Origin: Jiangella ureilytica
Lineage (GTDB): Bacteria; Actinomycetota; Actinomycetes; Jiangellales; Jiangellaceae
Reading direction: 5' to 3'
NCBI RefSeq assembly: GCF_004348545.1
Contig: NZ_SMKL01000009.1
Coordinates: 1 to 64,000, forward strand
Length of the DNA: 64,000 bases
The translations under genes and the position numbers were made by a program. Shown here piece by piece: positions 42,522-51,363 of the stretch (its first letter is position 1; every line of letters starts with the position of its first letter). A model generated the notes under the pieces. That model worked only from the letters and a program-made list of their open reading frames with translations. It had not been told where the DNA came from and made no database searches.

Positions 42522-44452
42522 TGGCAGGTCGAATCCGGGACGAAGACATCGCGGCCATCCGCGAACGCGCCCGCATCGACGTCATCGTCGGCGAGTACGT
42601 CGCGCTGCGCAACGCCGGCGGCGGGTCGCTCAAGGGACTCTGCCCGTTCCACGACGAGAAGTCGCCGTCGTTCCACGTCACGCCGACGCGCGGATTCTTC
42701 CACTGTTTCGGCTGCTCCGAGGGCGGCGACGTCATCAGCTTCGTGCAGAAGATCGACCAGCTCTCGTTCACCGAGGCGGTCGAGCGGCTGGCCGACAAGG
42801 TCGGGCTGCAGCTGCGGTACGAAGAGACGGGGTCCGGGTCGGGGGCGCCGCGGCAGAACCGCGAGCAGCGCACCCGGTTCGTCGAGGCGCACCGCGTGGC
42901 CGCCGAGTACTACGCCGAGCAGCTGGCCGAGTCGCCCGAGGCGATGGTCGGCCGGCAGTTCCTCGACGAGCGCGGGTTCGACCAGGAGGCGGCGCAGCGC
43001 TTCGGCGTCGGCTACGCCCCGCAGGGCGGAGACGTGCTGCGCACGTATCTGCGGCAGAAGGGGTTCAGCGACCACGAGATCATCGCGGCGGGCCTGGTGG
43101 CTCAGGGCCGCAACGCGCCGTACGACCGGTTCCGCGGCCGGCTGGTGTGGCCCATCCACGACCTCATGGGCGACGTCGTCGGGTTCGGCGCCCGCCGCCT
43201 CTACGACGACGACCGCATCGAGGCCAAGTACCTCAACACACCCGAGACGCCCATCTACAAGAAGAGCCACGTGCTCTACGGTGTCGACCTCGCCAAGAAG
43301 GACATCGCCCGCACCTCGCAGGCCGTCGTCGTCGAGGGCTACACCGACGTCATGGCCTGCCACCTGGCCGGTGTCACCACCGCCGTCGCCACCTGCGGGA
43401 CGGCGTTCGGCGAGGACCACGCGCGGATCCTGCGCCGGCTGCTGCGCGACCAGGACGAGTACCGCGGCCAGGTCATCTTCACCTTCGACGGCGACGCCGC
43501 CGGCCAGAAGGCGGCGCTGCGGGCGTTCGAGGGCGACCAGCGCTTCGTCGGGCAGACCTACGTCGCCATCGACCCCGACGGCCTCGACCCGTGCGAGCGG
43601 CGCCAGACCTCCGGCGACCTCGGCGTGCGCGAGCTGGTCGCCCGGCACCGGCCGCTGTTCGAGTTCGCCATCCGCACCATGATCGACGAGTACGACCTCG
43701 ACAACGCCGAGGGTCGGGCCCACGCCCTCGACAAGGCGATCCCGTTCATCGCCCGCATCCGCGACCGCTCCGTCCGCGACCAGTACGCCGTGCGGCTGTC
43801 CGGCTGGGTCGGGCCCCCACTGGGGCACTCGGAGAACTGGGAGCGCGACGTCGTGTCGCGGGTGCGCGCCGCCGCCGGCGTGCCGGACCGCCGGGCGGCC
43901 AACGGCCGCGGCCGGGCCGCCGCGCCGCCGCCGGCCGGGCAGCAGGCGCTCGGCGTGCCGGTGCACGGCAATGTCGACCCGCAGACGCTCGAGCTGGAGC
44001 GGGCGGCGCTGCGCGTCGCCGTCCAACGCCCCGCCCTGGCCGGCCCGACGTTCGACGACCTCGGCACCGAGGCGTTCCTGTCGCCGGCCTACCGTGCGGT
44101 CCGCGAGACCGTCGCCAAGGCCGGCGGCTGCGCCACCCAGGCCGGCGGGCACGACTGGGTCGAGGCGCTGCTTGCCGCCGCCCCCGACGACTCCGCCCGG
44201 CACATCGCCACCCAGCTCGCCGTCGAGGCCATGCCGGTCGACGAGACCGCGGTGCAGCGCTACGCCGACTCGGTGGTGCTGCGGCTGCACGAGGTGTGGG
44301 TGTCGCGCCAGCTGGTCGCGCTCAAGGCCAAGCTGCAGCGCACCGACCCGTCGGCGCAGGTCGAGGTCTACAACCGGCTCTTCGGCGAGCTGATGGCGCT
44401 CGAGAAGCACCGCCGCGACCTGCGCGAGCGAGGCATCGGCACCGCCGGCTGA
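42521..44452 (+). CDS. dnaG: DNA primase
   Basis: DnaG makes RNA primers at the replication fork. The 643-residue protein has the CHC2 zinc finger (C41, H44, C62, C65), the TOPRIM catalytic core (VVVEGYTDVMACHLAG with the catalytic Glu, and FTFDGDAAGQKA with the DxD-like metal ligands) and a C-terminal helical helicase-binding domain from about residue 480. Its start is a GTG on a probably leaderless mRNA. It is not followed by rpoD here, unlike in enterobacteria; the next gene converges. Confidence 0.96.
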   Translation: MAGRIRDEDIAAIRERARIDVIVGEYVALRNAGGGSLKGLCPFHDEKSPSFHVTPTRGFFHCFGCSEGGDVISFVQKIDQLSFTEAVERLADKVGLQLRYEETGSGSGAPRQNREQRTRFVEAHRVAAEYYAEQLAESPEAMVGRQFLDERGFDQEAAQRFGVGYAPQGGDVLRTYLRQKGFSDHEIIAAGLVAQGRNAPYDRFRGRLVWPIHDLMGDVVGFGARRLYDDDRIEAKYLNTPETPIYKKSHVLYGVDLAKKDIARTSQAVVVEGYTDVMACHLAGVTTAVATCGTAFGEDHARILRRLLRDQDEYRGQVIFTFDGDAAGQKAALRAFEGDQRFVGQTYVAIDPDGLDPCERRQTSGDLGVRELVARHRPLFEFAIRTMIDEYDLDNAEGRAHALDKAIPFIARIRDRSVRDQYAVRLSGWVGPPLGHSENWERDVVSRVRAAAGVPDRRAANGRGRAAAPPPAGQQALGVPVHGNVDPQTLELERAALRVAVQRPALAGPTFDDLGTEAFLSPAYRAVRETVAKAGGCATQAGGHDWVEALLAAAPDDSARHIATQLAVEAMPVDETAVQRYADSVVLRLHEVWVSRQLVALKAKLQRTDPSAQVEVYNRLFGELMALEKHRRDLRERGIGTAG

Positions 44453-44476
44453 CGGCGCCCGGCACCCGCCGCCGAG

Positions 44477-44848
44477 TCAGCCGTCCTCGCGGCGGAACAC
44501 CGTCCGGGTGAGCGCCTGGACGTCGCCGTCGAGGTGGTCGAGATGCCGGTTGACCTCGTCGAACCGGGTGTTCATCTCGGTGCGCATGGAGTCGAACTTC
44601 ACATCCATGGCGCCGAACTTCGCATCCATGGCGGCGATCTTCGCGTCCATCGACTGGAAGCGCGCCTCGGCCTTGTGGTCCATGGCCTGGAATCGGTGGT
44701 CGATGGCGTCGAAGCGGGTGTCGATGGTGTCGAAGCGGCCGTCGAGCCGGTCGATCTTCGCATCGACCAGGCGCAGCAGCATGGTGGCCATGATGCTGAT
44801 CGCGGCGAGGAAGCCGCCGATGAGCGTCCAGGTCTGCGCGTCGTCCAT
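44477..44848 (-). CDS. Membrane-anchored coiled-coil protein with heptad-like repeats
   Basis: The 123-residue protein has one N-terminal membrane helix (LIGGFLAAISIMATMLLRLV) followed by an uninterrupted coiled coil of 7-residue units: RFDTIDT, RFDAIDH, RFQAMDH, RFQSMDA, KIAAMDA, KFGAMDV, KFDSMRT. The DNA is correspondingly repetitive. Such proteins (compare phage hemolysin-like XhlA or DUF1640 types) form oligomers at the membrane; the function here is unknown. It converges with dnaG. Confidence 0.75.
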   Translation of the reverse strand: MDDAQTWTLIGGFLAAISIMATMLLRLVDAKIDRLDGRFDTIDTRFDAIDHRFQAMDHKAEARFQSMDAKIAAMDAKFGAMDVKFDSMRTEMNTRFDEVNRHLDHLDGDVQALTRTVFRREDG

Positions 44849-44970
44849 GCACTGCTCCTTCGTGGATCGTCATGCTACGACCCTGACCGATGGCGGCGCA
44901 TCTCGTCGGGGACGAGTCGGACAATGTGGATGACGTCCAGAACTCGTCGTCCTTGTGGACGAGCAGGCGA

Positions 44971-45642
44971 TCAGACGTGGCCGAAGCGGGCGAGCGCCTC
45001 GACCAAGGTGAGGCCCTCGCGCAGGGCGGCCCGGATCGAGACCTCCGTCGTCGTCAGCTGCTCCGCCGCCTCCAGCACCTGCGAGACCAGCGTCGACGGC
45101 ACCACGATGCCGCCGTCCTCGTCGGCCAGCACGAAGTCGCCGGGCCGGACCTCGACCCACGCCGTCGTCGCGCCGCCCAGGTAGACGGGCTCCTGCCAGC
45201 CGGTGACGGCCCACCGGCCGATCGACTGCACCGGCGTCCGATACCGGGCGAACACCGGGAAGCCGTGACGGCGCAGCCAGCGCAGGTCGCGGACACCGCC
45301 GTCGACCACGGCGCCGACGCAGCCGCGCTCGCGCAGGCCCAGCGCGATCAGCTCGCCGAAGTAGCAGACGCCGTGTCCGTCGCCGGCCCAGACGGCGACC
45401 TCGTCGGGCCCGATGCCCTGGCAGGCCTCCATCTTCGCCGCGTCGCCGCCACCCGAGTACGGGCGCATCTGGCCGCGGATCGTGTACGCCCAGCCCGCCA
45501 CCCGCTCGCCTGACACCGCCGCCAGCGACGGCGCCAGCCCCTGGTCGGGCCGGCCGAGGCCGTCGAGGACGTCGGCGACGTTGGAGGTGTCGACGGCGGC
45601 GAAGCGCCGGCGGATCTCTGCTCGCTGCTCTGCCGTGTGCAC
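44971..45642 (-). CDS. RraA-like protein / 4-hydroxy-4-methyl-2-oxoglutarate aldolase family
   Basis: The 223-residue protein has the swivelling RraA fold with GCVGAVVDGGVRDLRWLRRHGFPVF and GDFVLADEDGGIVVP. Family members are either class II pyruvate aldolases (Asp and Arg in the GGxRD segment, both present) or regulators of RNase E. The presence of catalytic residues favours the aldolase. It starts at ATG 45642. The 120 bases downstream, before the coiled-coil gene, show no supportable gene. Divergent from the small peptide and DsbA genes. Confidence 0.8.
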   Translation of the reverse strand: MHTAEQRAEIRRRFAAVDTSNVADVLDGLGRPDQGLAPSLAAVSGERVAGWAYTIRGQMRPYSGGGDAAKMEACQGIGPDEVAVWAGDGHGVCYFGELIALGLRERGCVGAVVDGGVRDLRWLRRHGFPVFARYRTPVQSIGRWAVTGWQEPVYLGGATTAWVEVRPGDFVLADEDGGIVVPSTLVSQVLEAAEQLTTTEVSIRAALREGLTLVEALARFGHV

Positions 45643-45708
45643 GGTGGATTGTCCACCACCACAGCCCCAAGAGGGAATGCGACGTGACCCGTTGACGCTT
45701 CAACCATC

Positions 45709-45834
45709 ATGAGCGAGCGCCGGGACACCTCCGTCACCTCCGCCGACGAGGCGCCACCCGCGCTGATCGTCCTCGGCGCCCCGGACGGCGCCACCGACGC
45801 CGGCGAGTGCGCCGACGGCTTCTGCGCCGTCTGA
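45709..45834 (+). CDS. 41-residue peptide with CxxxxC end, upstream of DsbA/FrnE
   Basis: A short frame from ATG 45709 encodes MSERRDTSVTS, a linker PPALIVLGAPDGA and ends AGECADGFCAV before TGA (45832-45834). The closing Cys pair (C-A-D-G-F-C) and the position 31 bases before a thiol oxidoreductase suggest a redox- or metal-linked small protein. It is too short for a standard gene-size cutoff. There is no clear ribosome site; TTGACG (45692-45697) is upstream. Not a recognised family. Confidence 0.5.
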   Translation: MSERRDTSVTSADEAPPALIVLGAPDGATDAGECADGFCAV

Positions 45835-45865
45835 GCGATCCCCCACGAACGAGGAGAACACGACA

Positions 45866-46516
45866 GTGCTGGTCGAGGTGTGGTCGGACTTCGTCTGCCC
45901 GTGGTGCTACATCGGCAAGCGGCGGCTCGAGACCGCGCTCAGCCGGTTCGAGCACGCCGGCGACATCGAGATCGTGTGGCGCAGCTTCCAGCTCGACCCG
46001 TCCACGCCGCCCGGTGCCGACGGCCCGGTGTCGGAGAGCCTGCGCACGAAGTACGGCGTCAGCGCCGAGCAGGTGGTGCAGATGAACGAGCGGGTCACCA
46101 CGCTCGCGGCGGCCGAGGGCCTGGACTACCACCTCGACACCGCCCGCGTCGCCAACACGTTCGACGCCCACCGCGTGGCGCACCTGGCCCGCGAGCACGG
46201 TGTCGGCCCGGAGCTGCACGAGCGGCTCATGCGCGCGCACCTCATCGAGTCCGTGCATCTGGGCACCCCGGAGAACGTCGTCCGGCTGGCCGCCGAGGTG
46301 GGCGTCCCCGAGGACGAGTCCCGGCGGGTGCTCGACGGCGACGACTATGCCGGCGACGTCCGCGCCGAGATCGACCTGGCGCGCCAGTTCGGCGCCGGTG
46401 GCGTCCCGTTCTTCGTCATGGGCCGCACCCACGGCGTCTCTGGCGCGCAGCCGGTCGAGGTGTTCGACGGCGCCCTGGCCGAGGCCTACCGCCGCGCGAC
46501 CGCCCCCGCTCAGTAG
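45866..46516 (+). CDS. DsbA-family oxidoreductase, FrnE-like
   Basis: The 216-residue thioredoxin-fold protein has CPWC at residues 11-14 and a cis-Pro segment GGVPFFVMG. The large helical insert is that of the FrnE/2-hydroxychromene-isomerase-like branch. There is no signal peptide, so it is cytosolic; FrnE homologues act as disulfide isomerases in oxidative stress and some serve in polyketide pathways. The GTG start at 45866 has GAGGAG upstream. It follows the 41-residue Cys peptide. Confidence 0.88.
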   Translation: MLVEVWSDFVCPWCYIGKRRLETALSRFEHAGDIEIVWRSFQLDPSTPPGADGPVSESLRTKYGVSAEQVVQMNERVTTLAAAEGLDYHLDTARVANTFDAHRVAHLAREHGVGPELHERLMRAHLIESVHLGTPENVVRLAAEVGVPEDESRRVLDGDDYAGDVRAEIDLARQFGAGGVPFFVMGRTHGVSGAQPVEVFDGALAEAYRRATAPAQ

Positions 46517-46570
46517 CGGGCGCTGACCCCACGCTCGCGCCCGTCGCCGGCGGCCGGGCATGATGCGGGC

Positions 46571-47959
46571 ATGACCCTCGTCGCCGGCGTCGACTCGTCC
46601 ACCCAGTCCTGCAAGGTCCTCCTGGTCGACAGCGACGACGGCACCGTCGTCGCGTCCGGGCGGGCCGGCCATCCCGACGGCACCGAGGTCGACCCCCGTG
46701 CCTGGTGGGACGCCCTGGCCGAGGCCGGCGACGGTCTGCTCGACCGCGCGGACGCCGTCGCCGTCGGCGGGCAGCAGCACGGCATGGTCGTGCTCGACGA
46801 CGACGGCGAGGTCGTGCGTCCGGCGCTGCTGTGGAACGACACCCGCTCGGCCGGCGCCGCCCGCGACCTGACGGCGGAGCTCGGCGGCCCCGCCGCGTGG
46901 GCCGAGGCCGTCGGGCTGGTCCCGGTCGCCAGCTTCACCGTCACCAAGCTGCGCTGGCTCGCCGAGCACGAGAAGGACAACGCCGCCCGGGTCCGGCAGG
47001 TCATGCTGCCGCACGACTACCTCACCTGGCTCCTCGCCGGCCGCCCGGCGGAACCGGTCACCGACCGCGGCGACGCCTCCGGCACCGGCTACTGGTCGGC
47101 CGCCACCGGCGAGTACCGCCCGGACCTGCTCGAGCTCGGCTTCGGCCGGACCATCGACGTCCCGCGCGTCGCGACCCCGAACGAGGCCACGGGCACGACG
47201 GCGACAGGCGCGGTCATCGCCCCCGGCACCGGCGACAACATGGGCGCCGCGCTCGGCCTGACCCTCGAGCCCGGCGACGTCGTCGTCTCGCTCGGCACCA
47301 GCGGCACCGCCTTCGCCGTCTCGGAGTCGCCGGTCGCCGACGCCACCGGCACGGTCGCCGGGTTCGCCGACGCCACCGGCCGGCACCTGCCGCTGGTCGC
47401 CACCCTCAACGCCGCCCGCGTGCTCACCGCCGCGGCGACGCTGCTCGGCACCGACCTCGCCGGGCTGGACCGGCTCGCGCTCGCGGCGGAGTCCGGCGCC
47501 GGGGGCCTGGTGCTGCTGCCCTACCTCGACGGCGAGCGCACCCCCGATCTCCCCGACGCCACCGGCTCGCTGGTCAACCTCACCCGTGCCGCCATGACCC
47601 CGCAGAACCTGGCCCGGGCCGCCGTCGAGGGCATGCTCTGCGGCCTCGCCGACGGCGTCGACGCGCTGGCCGCGCAGGGGGTCACCGTCCGGCGGGTGCT
47701 GCTCATCGGCGGCGCGGCGAAGTCGGCCGCCGTCCGCGCCGTCGCGCCGCAGGTGTTCGGCGTCCCCGTGGTCGTGCCCGCGCCGGGGGAGTATGTCGCG
47801 CTCGGGGCCGCCCGGCAGGCCGCCTGGGCGCTCTCCGGCGCCGCATCCCCGCCCGCCTGGCCGCTCGAGCTCGAGACCTCGGCCGAGCCCAGCGGCGACG
47901 GCGGCAGCCTGCGGGTCCGCGACGCCTACGCGGAGGCACGCACCCGGCTGCACGGCTGA
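46571..47959 (+). CDS. xylB: Xylulokinase (FGGY family)
   Basis: Phosphorylates D-xylulose to xylulose 5-phosphate for the pentose phosphate pathway. The 462-residue protein has the ATPase fold motifs [44 protein letters not shown] and ASGTGYWS, with GDNMGAALG and [14 protein letters not shown] towards the C-terminus. There is no xylose isomerase or transporter adjacent, but it lies within a few kb of the ROK/ABC sugar locus. FGGY specificity from sequence alone is moderately secure. Confidence 0.88.
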   Translation: MTLVAGVDSSTQSCKVLLVDSDDGTVVASGRAGHPDGTEVDPRAWWDALAEAGDGLLDRADAVAVGGQQHGMVVLDDDGEVVRPALLWNDTRSAGAARDLTAELGGPAAWAEAVGLVPVASFTVTKLRWLAEHEKDNAARVRQVMLPHDYLTWLLAGRPAEPVTDRGDASGTGYWSAATGEYRPDLLELGFGRTIDVPRVATPNEATGTTATGAVIAPGTGDNMGAALGLTLEPGDVVVSLGTSGTAFAVSESPVADATGTVAGFADATGRHLPLVATLNAARVLTAAATLLGTDLAGLDRLALAAESGAGGLVLLPYLDGERTPDLPDATGSLVNLTRAAMTPQNLARAAVEGMLCGLADGVDALAAQGVTVRRVLLIGGAAKSAAVRAVAPQVFGVPVVVPAPGEYVALGAARQAAWALSGAASPPAWPLELETSAEPSGDGGSLRVRDAYAEARTRLHG

Positions 47960-48033
47960 ACCCACCCACATCGGGCATGGTCGTGCCACCCTGGAATACG
48001 GGCATGCGCCGGCCGGTTATGGCGGGTACATTA

Positions 48034-48047
48034 GTTGACACGTCAAC
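48034..48047. promoter_or_regulatory. Palindromic operator upstream of the LLM/FMN reductase pair
   Basis: GTTGACACGTCAAC is a near-perfect palindrome (GTTGAC and GTCAAC around AC), 25 bases before the LLM oxidoreductase start and just downstream of TACATT (48027-48032), a candidate -10 box. The placement suits a repressor such as a MarR-type protein. The MarR gene at 7.5 kb is far away and need not be the regulator. Confidence 0.5.
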
Positions 48048-48072
48048 ATCCGGCGAGAGGGAGTGACGGGAG

Positions 48073-49221
48073 ATGCAGTTCGGGATCTTCACGGTGGGCG
48101 ACGTGACCACCGATCCCACCACGGGGCGAACCCCCACGGAGCACGAGCGGATCAAGGCGACGGTCGCGATCGCCAAGAAGGCCGAGGAGGCCGGGCTCGA
48201 CGTCTTCGCGACCGGTGAGCACCACAACCCGCCGTTCATCGCCTCGGCGCCCACGACGACGCTGGCCTACATCGGCGCGCAGACCGAGCGGATCATCCTC
48301 TCGACGGCGACGACGCTGATCACGACCACCGACCCGGTGCTGATCGCGGAGAACTACGCCAAGCTGCAGCACCTCACCGACGGCCGCGTCGACCTCATGA
48401 TGGGCCGCGGCAACACCGGCCCGGTCTACCCGTGGTTCGGCAAGGACATCCGCGACGGCATCGCGCTGGCGGTCGAGAACTACGCGTTGCTGCACCGGCT
48501 GTGGCGCGAGGACGTCGTCGACTGGCAGGGCCGGTTCCGCACGCCCCTGCAGGGCTTCACGTCGGTGCCGCGCCCGCTCGACGGCGTGCCGCCGTTCGTC
48601 TGGCACGGCTCGATCCGCAGCCCCGAGATCGCCGAGCAGGCCGCCTACTACGGCGACGGCTTCTTCCACAACAACATCTTCTGGCCGATGTCGCACACCA
48701 AGCAGATGGTCGGGCTCTACCGCCGCCGCTTCGAGCACTACGGCCACGGCCCGGCCGACACCGCCATCGTCGGGCTGGGCGGCCAGGTGTTCATGCGCCC
48801 CAACTCGCAGGACGCCGTCCGCGAGTTCCGGCCCTACTTCGACGTCGCGCCGGTCTACGGCCACGGCCCGTCGCTCGAGGAGTTCACCGAGCAGACGCCG
48901 CTGACCGTCGGCAGCCCGCAGCAGGTCATCGACCGCTACGCCGCCATGCGCGACCACGTCGGCCACTACCAGCGTCAGCTGTTCCTCATGGACCACGCCG
49001 GGCTCCCGCTCGACGTCGTCCTCGAGCAGATCGAGATCCTCGGTACTGAGGTCGTGCCGGTGCTGCGCCGCGAGATGGCCACCGGCCGGCCCGCGCACAT
49101 CCCCGACGCGCCGACGCACGCGTCGCTGGTCGAGGCTGCCGGCGGCGGCCGCGACACGACGGTGCACGCCGTCGACGACGTCACGGGCAAGGCCCCCGAG
49201 GCGGCGGAGGCCTCGCGATGA
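48073..49221 (+). CDS. LLM-class flavin-dependent oxidoreductase
   Basis: The 382-residue bacterial-luciferase-like TIM barrel uses reduced FMN supplied by a reductase. Typical segments: MQFGIFTVGDV, AEEAGLDVFATGEHH, STATTLITTTDPVLIAE, DLMMGRGNTGPVYPWFG and VWHGSIRSPEIAEQAAYYGDGFF. ATG 48073 has GAGAGGGAG upstream. It overlaps the FMN reductase gene by four bases (ATGA), making a two-component monooxygenase system like the CE1758/CE1759 pair. Substrate unknown. Confidence 0.88.
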   Translation: MQFGIFTVGDVTTDPTTGRTPTEHERIKATVAIAKKAEEAGLDVFATGEHHNPPFIASAPTTTLAYIGAQTERIILSTATTLITTTDPVLIAENYAKLQHLTDGRVDLMMGRGNTGPVYPWFGKDIRDGIALAVENYALLHRLWREDVVDWQGRFRTPLQGFTSVPRPLDGVPPFVWHGSIRSPEIAEQAAYYGDGFFHNNIFWPMSHTKQMVGLYRRRFEHYGHGPADTAIVGLGGQVFMRPNSQDAVREFRPYFDVAPVYGHGPSLEEFTEQTPLTVGSPQQVIDRYAAMRDHVGHYQRQLFLMDHAGLPLDVVLEQIEILGTEVVPVLRREMATGRPAHIPDAPTHASLVEAAGGGRDTTVHAVDDVTGKAPEAAEASR

Positions 49222-49865
49222 CGACACCGGGGACGTCGACGCGCCGGGTGGCCGTGGTGTCGGCCGGGCTGCGCCAGCCGTCGTCGACCCGGCTGCTGGC
49301 CGACCGCCTCGCCGAGGCGGCGGGCACCCAGCTCGCCGCCCGCGGCGTCGACGTCGACCTGCGGGTCCTCGAGCTGCGCGAGTACGCGCACGACCTCACG
49401 AACCACCTGCTCAGCGGCTTCCCGAGCCCGTCGCTCGGCGAGGCGATCGAGGCGGTGACGACGGCCGACGGGCTGATCACGGTCTCACCGATCTTCACCG
49501 CCTCCTACAGCGGCCTGTTCAAGACCTTCTTCGACGTGGTCGACGCCGACGCGCTCGAGGGCATGCCGGTGCTACTCGGCGCCACCGGCGGGACGGAGCG
49601 GCACTCGCTGGCGCTGGAGCACGCGATGCGGCCGCTCTTCACCTACCTGCACGCGATCGTGGTCCCCACCGCGATCTACGCGGCCACCTCCGACTGGGGC
49701 GCGGAGCAGGCGGGCGACGGCGCCGGCGCGCCCACCGGGCTGGCGCGGCGCATCGAGCGGGGCGCCCGCGAGTTCGCCGACTTCGTGGCCGGCCGCGAAC
49801 CCCGTCAGGCCGCCGACCCGTTCGCCGTCCCCACCCCGTTCGAGCAACTCCTCGCCGAGAACTGA
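49218..49865 (+). CDS. NADPH-dependent FMN reductase
   Basis: The 215-residue flavodoxin-fold reductase supplies FMNH2 to the preceding LLM monooxygenase. The phosphate loop SAGLRQPSSTRLLADRL (about 15-31) and SPIFTASYSGLFKTFFDVV are characteristic of this subfamily (CE1759). It is translationally coupled to the partner (ATGA). A 72-bp palindromic repeat follows the stop by 21 bases. Confidence 0.88.
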   Translation: MTTPGTSTRRVAVVSAGLRQPSSTRLLADRLAEAAGTQLAARGVDVDLRVLELREYAHDLTNHLLSGFPSPSLGEAIEAVTTADGLITVSPIFTASYSGLFKTFFDVVDADALEGMPVLLGATGGTERHSLALEHAMRPLFTYLHAIVVPTAIYAATSDWGAEQAGDGAGAPTGLARRIERGAREFADFVAGREPRQAADPFAVPTPFEQLLAEN

Positions 49866-49886
49866 GCCACCGCGGGCCCCGCCCAG

Positions 49887-49958
49887 GTTGATCTTGGAGC
49901 AACTGCGGGATCAATCGGGCATGTCGCCCAGCTATGGCGCCGTTACTCCAAGATCAAC
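49887..49958. repeat. 72-bp palindromic repeat, copy 2
   Basis: The ends GTTGATCTTGGAG and CTCCAAGATCAAC are exact inverted copies. The element matches 13945-14016 in length and along most of its sequence when reversed. It lies between two convergent genes (FMN reductase and ROK repressor), where its hairpin could stop transcription from both sides. Confidence 0.8.
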
Positions 49959-50013
49959 GTAGACTGGGGCGCGGGGTCGGGCTGGCTGCGGCCCGACGGG
50001 CGGACGGCGCGGT

Positions 50014-51252
50014 TCAGCTCATCGCGGCGGGGGTGGCCGACATGAGGTAGTCGACCTGGGCCGGCGCGAGCGCGTGGTCGATGACCATGACGGCGGCGCC
50101 GATGATGCCGGCGCGGTCGCCGGTGGTGGACTGCACGATGCGCAGGTCCTGGGTGGCCAGCGGCAGCGAGCGGCGATAGACGATCTCGCGGACGCCGGCG
50201 ATGAGATGCTCGCCGGCCTGCGAGAGCGAGCCGCCGATGACGATGACCGACGGGTTGAACAGGCTCACCGCGGCGGCCAGGACCTCGCCGATGTCGCGGC
50301 CGGCCTGCCGGAGCAACTGCAGCGCCTCGATGTTGCCGCCGCGGGCCAGCGCCACGACGTCGAAGCTGGTGGAGGCCTGCATGCCGCGGGCGGCCAGCTT
50401 GGCCGCGATGGCGGCGCCGCTGGCGACGGCCTCGAGGCAGCCGGTGTTGCCGCAGCGGCAGACGATGTCGGCGCCGTGGGGCAGCTGCAGGTGGCCCATG
50501 TCGCCGGCCGCGCCCTGGGCGCCACGATGCAGCCGCCCGTCGCTGATGAGGCCGCTGCCGATGCCGGTGGCGACCTTGACGAACATCATGTGCGGGGCGT
50601 CGCTCCAGGCGACGTTGTGCTCGCCCAGCGCCATGATGTTCACGTCGTTGTCGACCAGCGCGACGACGCCGCCGAAGCGGTCCTGCAGGTAGCCCTGCAC
50701 GTCGAAGCCGTCCCAGCCGGGCATGATCGGCGGGCTGACGGGGCGGCCGGTGGAGTGCTCGACCGGCCCGGGCAGCCCGATGCCGACGCCCAGCAGGTCG
50801 GCGGGATCGCGGCCGGCCTGCCGGATGAGCTCGTGGCCGGTGCGGTCGACCCAGTCGAGGACGGTCTCGGGACCGGCGGCGACCAGCAGGTCGTCGGCGG
50901 ACTGGGCGAGCACCTGGGCGGCGAGGTCGGTGATGGCGAGGCGCGCGTGCGTGGCGCCGATGTCGGCGGCCAGGACGTAGCGGGCGTTGGGGTTGAACGC
51001 GAAGCGCGTGGGCGGCCGGCCGCCGGTGGAGGCGGCCTTGTCGGCCGGGCCGATGAGGTTGCTCGCAAGCAGCGCGTCGACCCGCTGGGTGACCGTCGAG
51101 CGGGCCAGCCCGGTCTCGGCGGCGAGCTCGGCGCGCGTGCGCGGCCGGCCGTCGCGCAGCAGCTGGAAGAGGGACCCCGCGGAGTACATCGAGGTGCCGT
51201 CTGGCTGGACGTATGCCGGCCGTGACGTCGTGACGCCTACGCCTTCGAGCAT
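50014..51252 (-). CDS. ROK-family transcriptional repressor
   Basis: The 412-residue protein has an N-terminal winged helix (about residues 25-75: SLFQLLRDGRPRTRAELAAETGLARSTVTQRVDALLASNL) and a ROK sugar-binding domain with ADIGATHARLAI and the zinc site CRCGNTGCLEAVASG. ROK repressors of the NagC/XylR type release DNA upon binding a sugar or sugar phosphate. ATG 51252 is chosen over a longer start. It is divergent from the Gfo/Idh-ABC transporter operon, with a palindrome between them, so it likely regulates that operon. Confidence 0.92.
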   Translation of the reverse strand: MLEGVGVTTSRPAYVQPDGTSMYSAGSLFQLLRDGRPRTRAELAAETGLARSTVTQRVDALLASNLIGPADKAASTGGRPPTRFAFNPNARYVLAADIGATHARLAITDLAAQVLAQSADDLLVAAGPETVLDWVDRTGHELIRQAGRDPADLLGVGIGLPGPVEHSTGRPVSPPIMPGWDGFDVQGYLQDRFGGVVALVDNDVNIMALGEHNVAWSDAPHMMFVKVATGIGSGLISDGRLHRGAQGAAGDMGHLQLPHGADIVCRCGNTGCLEAVASGAAIAAKLAARGMQASTSFDVVALARGGNIEALQLLRQAGRDIGEVLAAAVSLFNPSVIVIGGSLSQAGEHLIAGVREIVYRRSLPLATQDLRIVQSTTGDRAGIIGAAVMVIDHALAPAQVDYLMSATPAAMS

Positions 51253-51317
51253 GGCACTAGTGAAACACACCAGACTTCTTCCTGTGCAACATCCGGAGAT
51301 GCGGTAATCGTCGCGCA

Positions 51318-51344
51318 ACTTTTGCTTGACGTGCGCGCAAAAGT
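51318..51344. promoter_or_regulatory. Promoter and palindromic operator of the sugar operon
   Basis: ACTTTTGC (51318-51325) and GCAAAAGT (51337-51344) are perfect inverted arms around an 11-base centre that holds the -35 box TTGACG (51326-51331). A -10 candidate TAAGTT (51350-51355) follows at 18 bases, ending 8 bases before the Gfo/Idh ATG. The ROK protein next door is the likely binder. Confidence 0.6.
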
Positions 51345-51363
51345 GCCTCTAAGTTGCTCTGCC

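Noticed and set aside
42515-42540. GGTCGAATCC resembling a tRNA T-arm
   Set aside because: It is the first codons of dnaG; no matching acceptor, D or anticodon stems are present. No tRNA or rRNA gene was found in the window.
44849-44970. A possible toxin-like fragment between the coiled-coil and RraA genes
   Set aside because: A few residues in one frame look RelE-like by eye, but there is no motif, start or length to support a gene.
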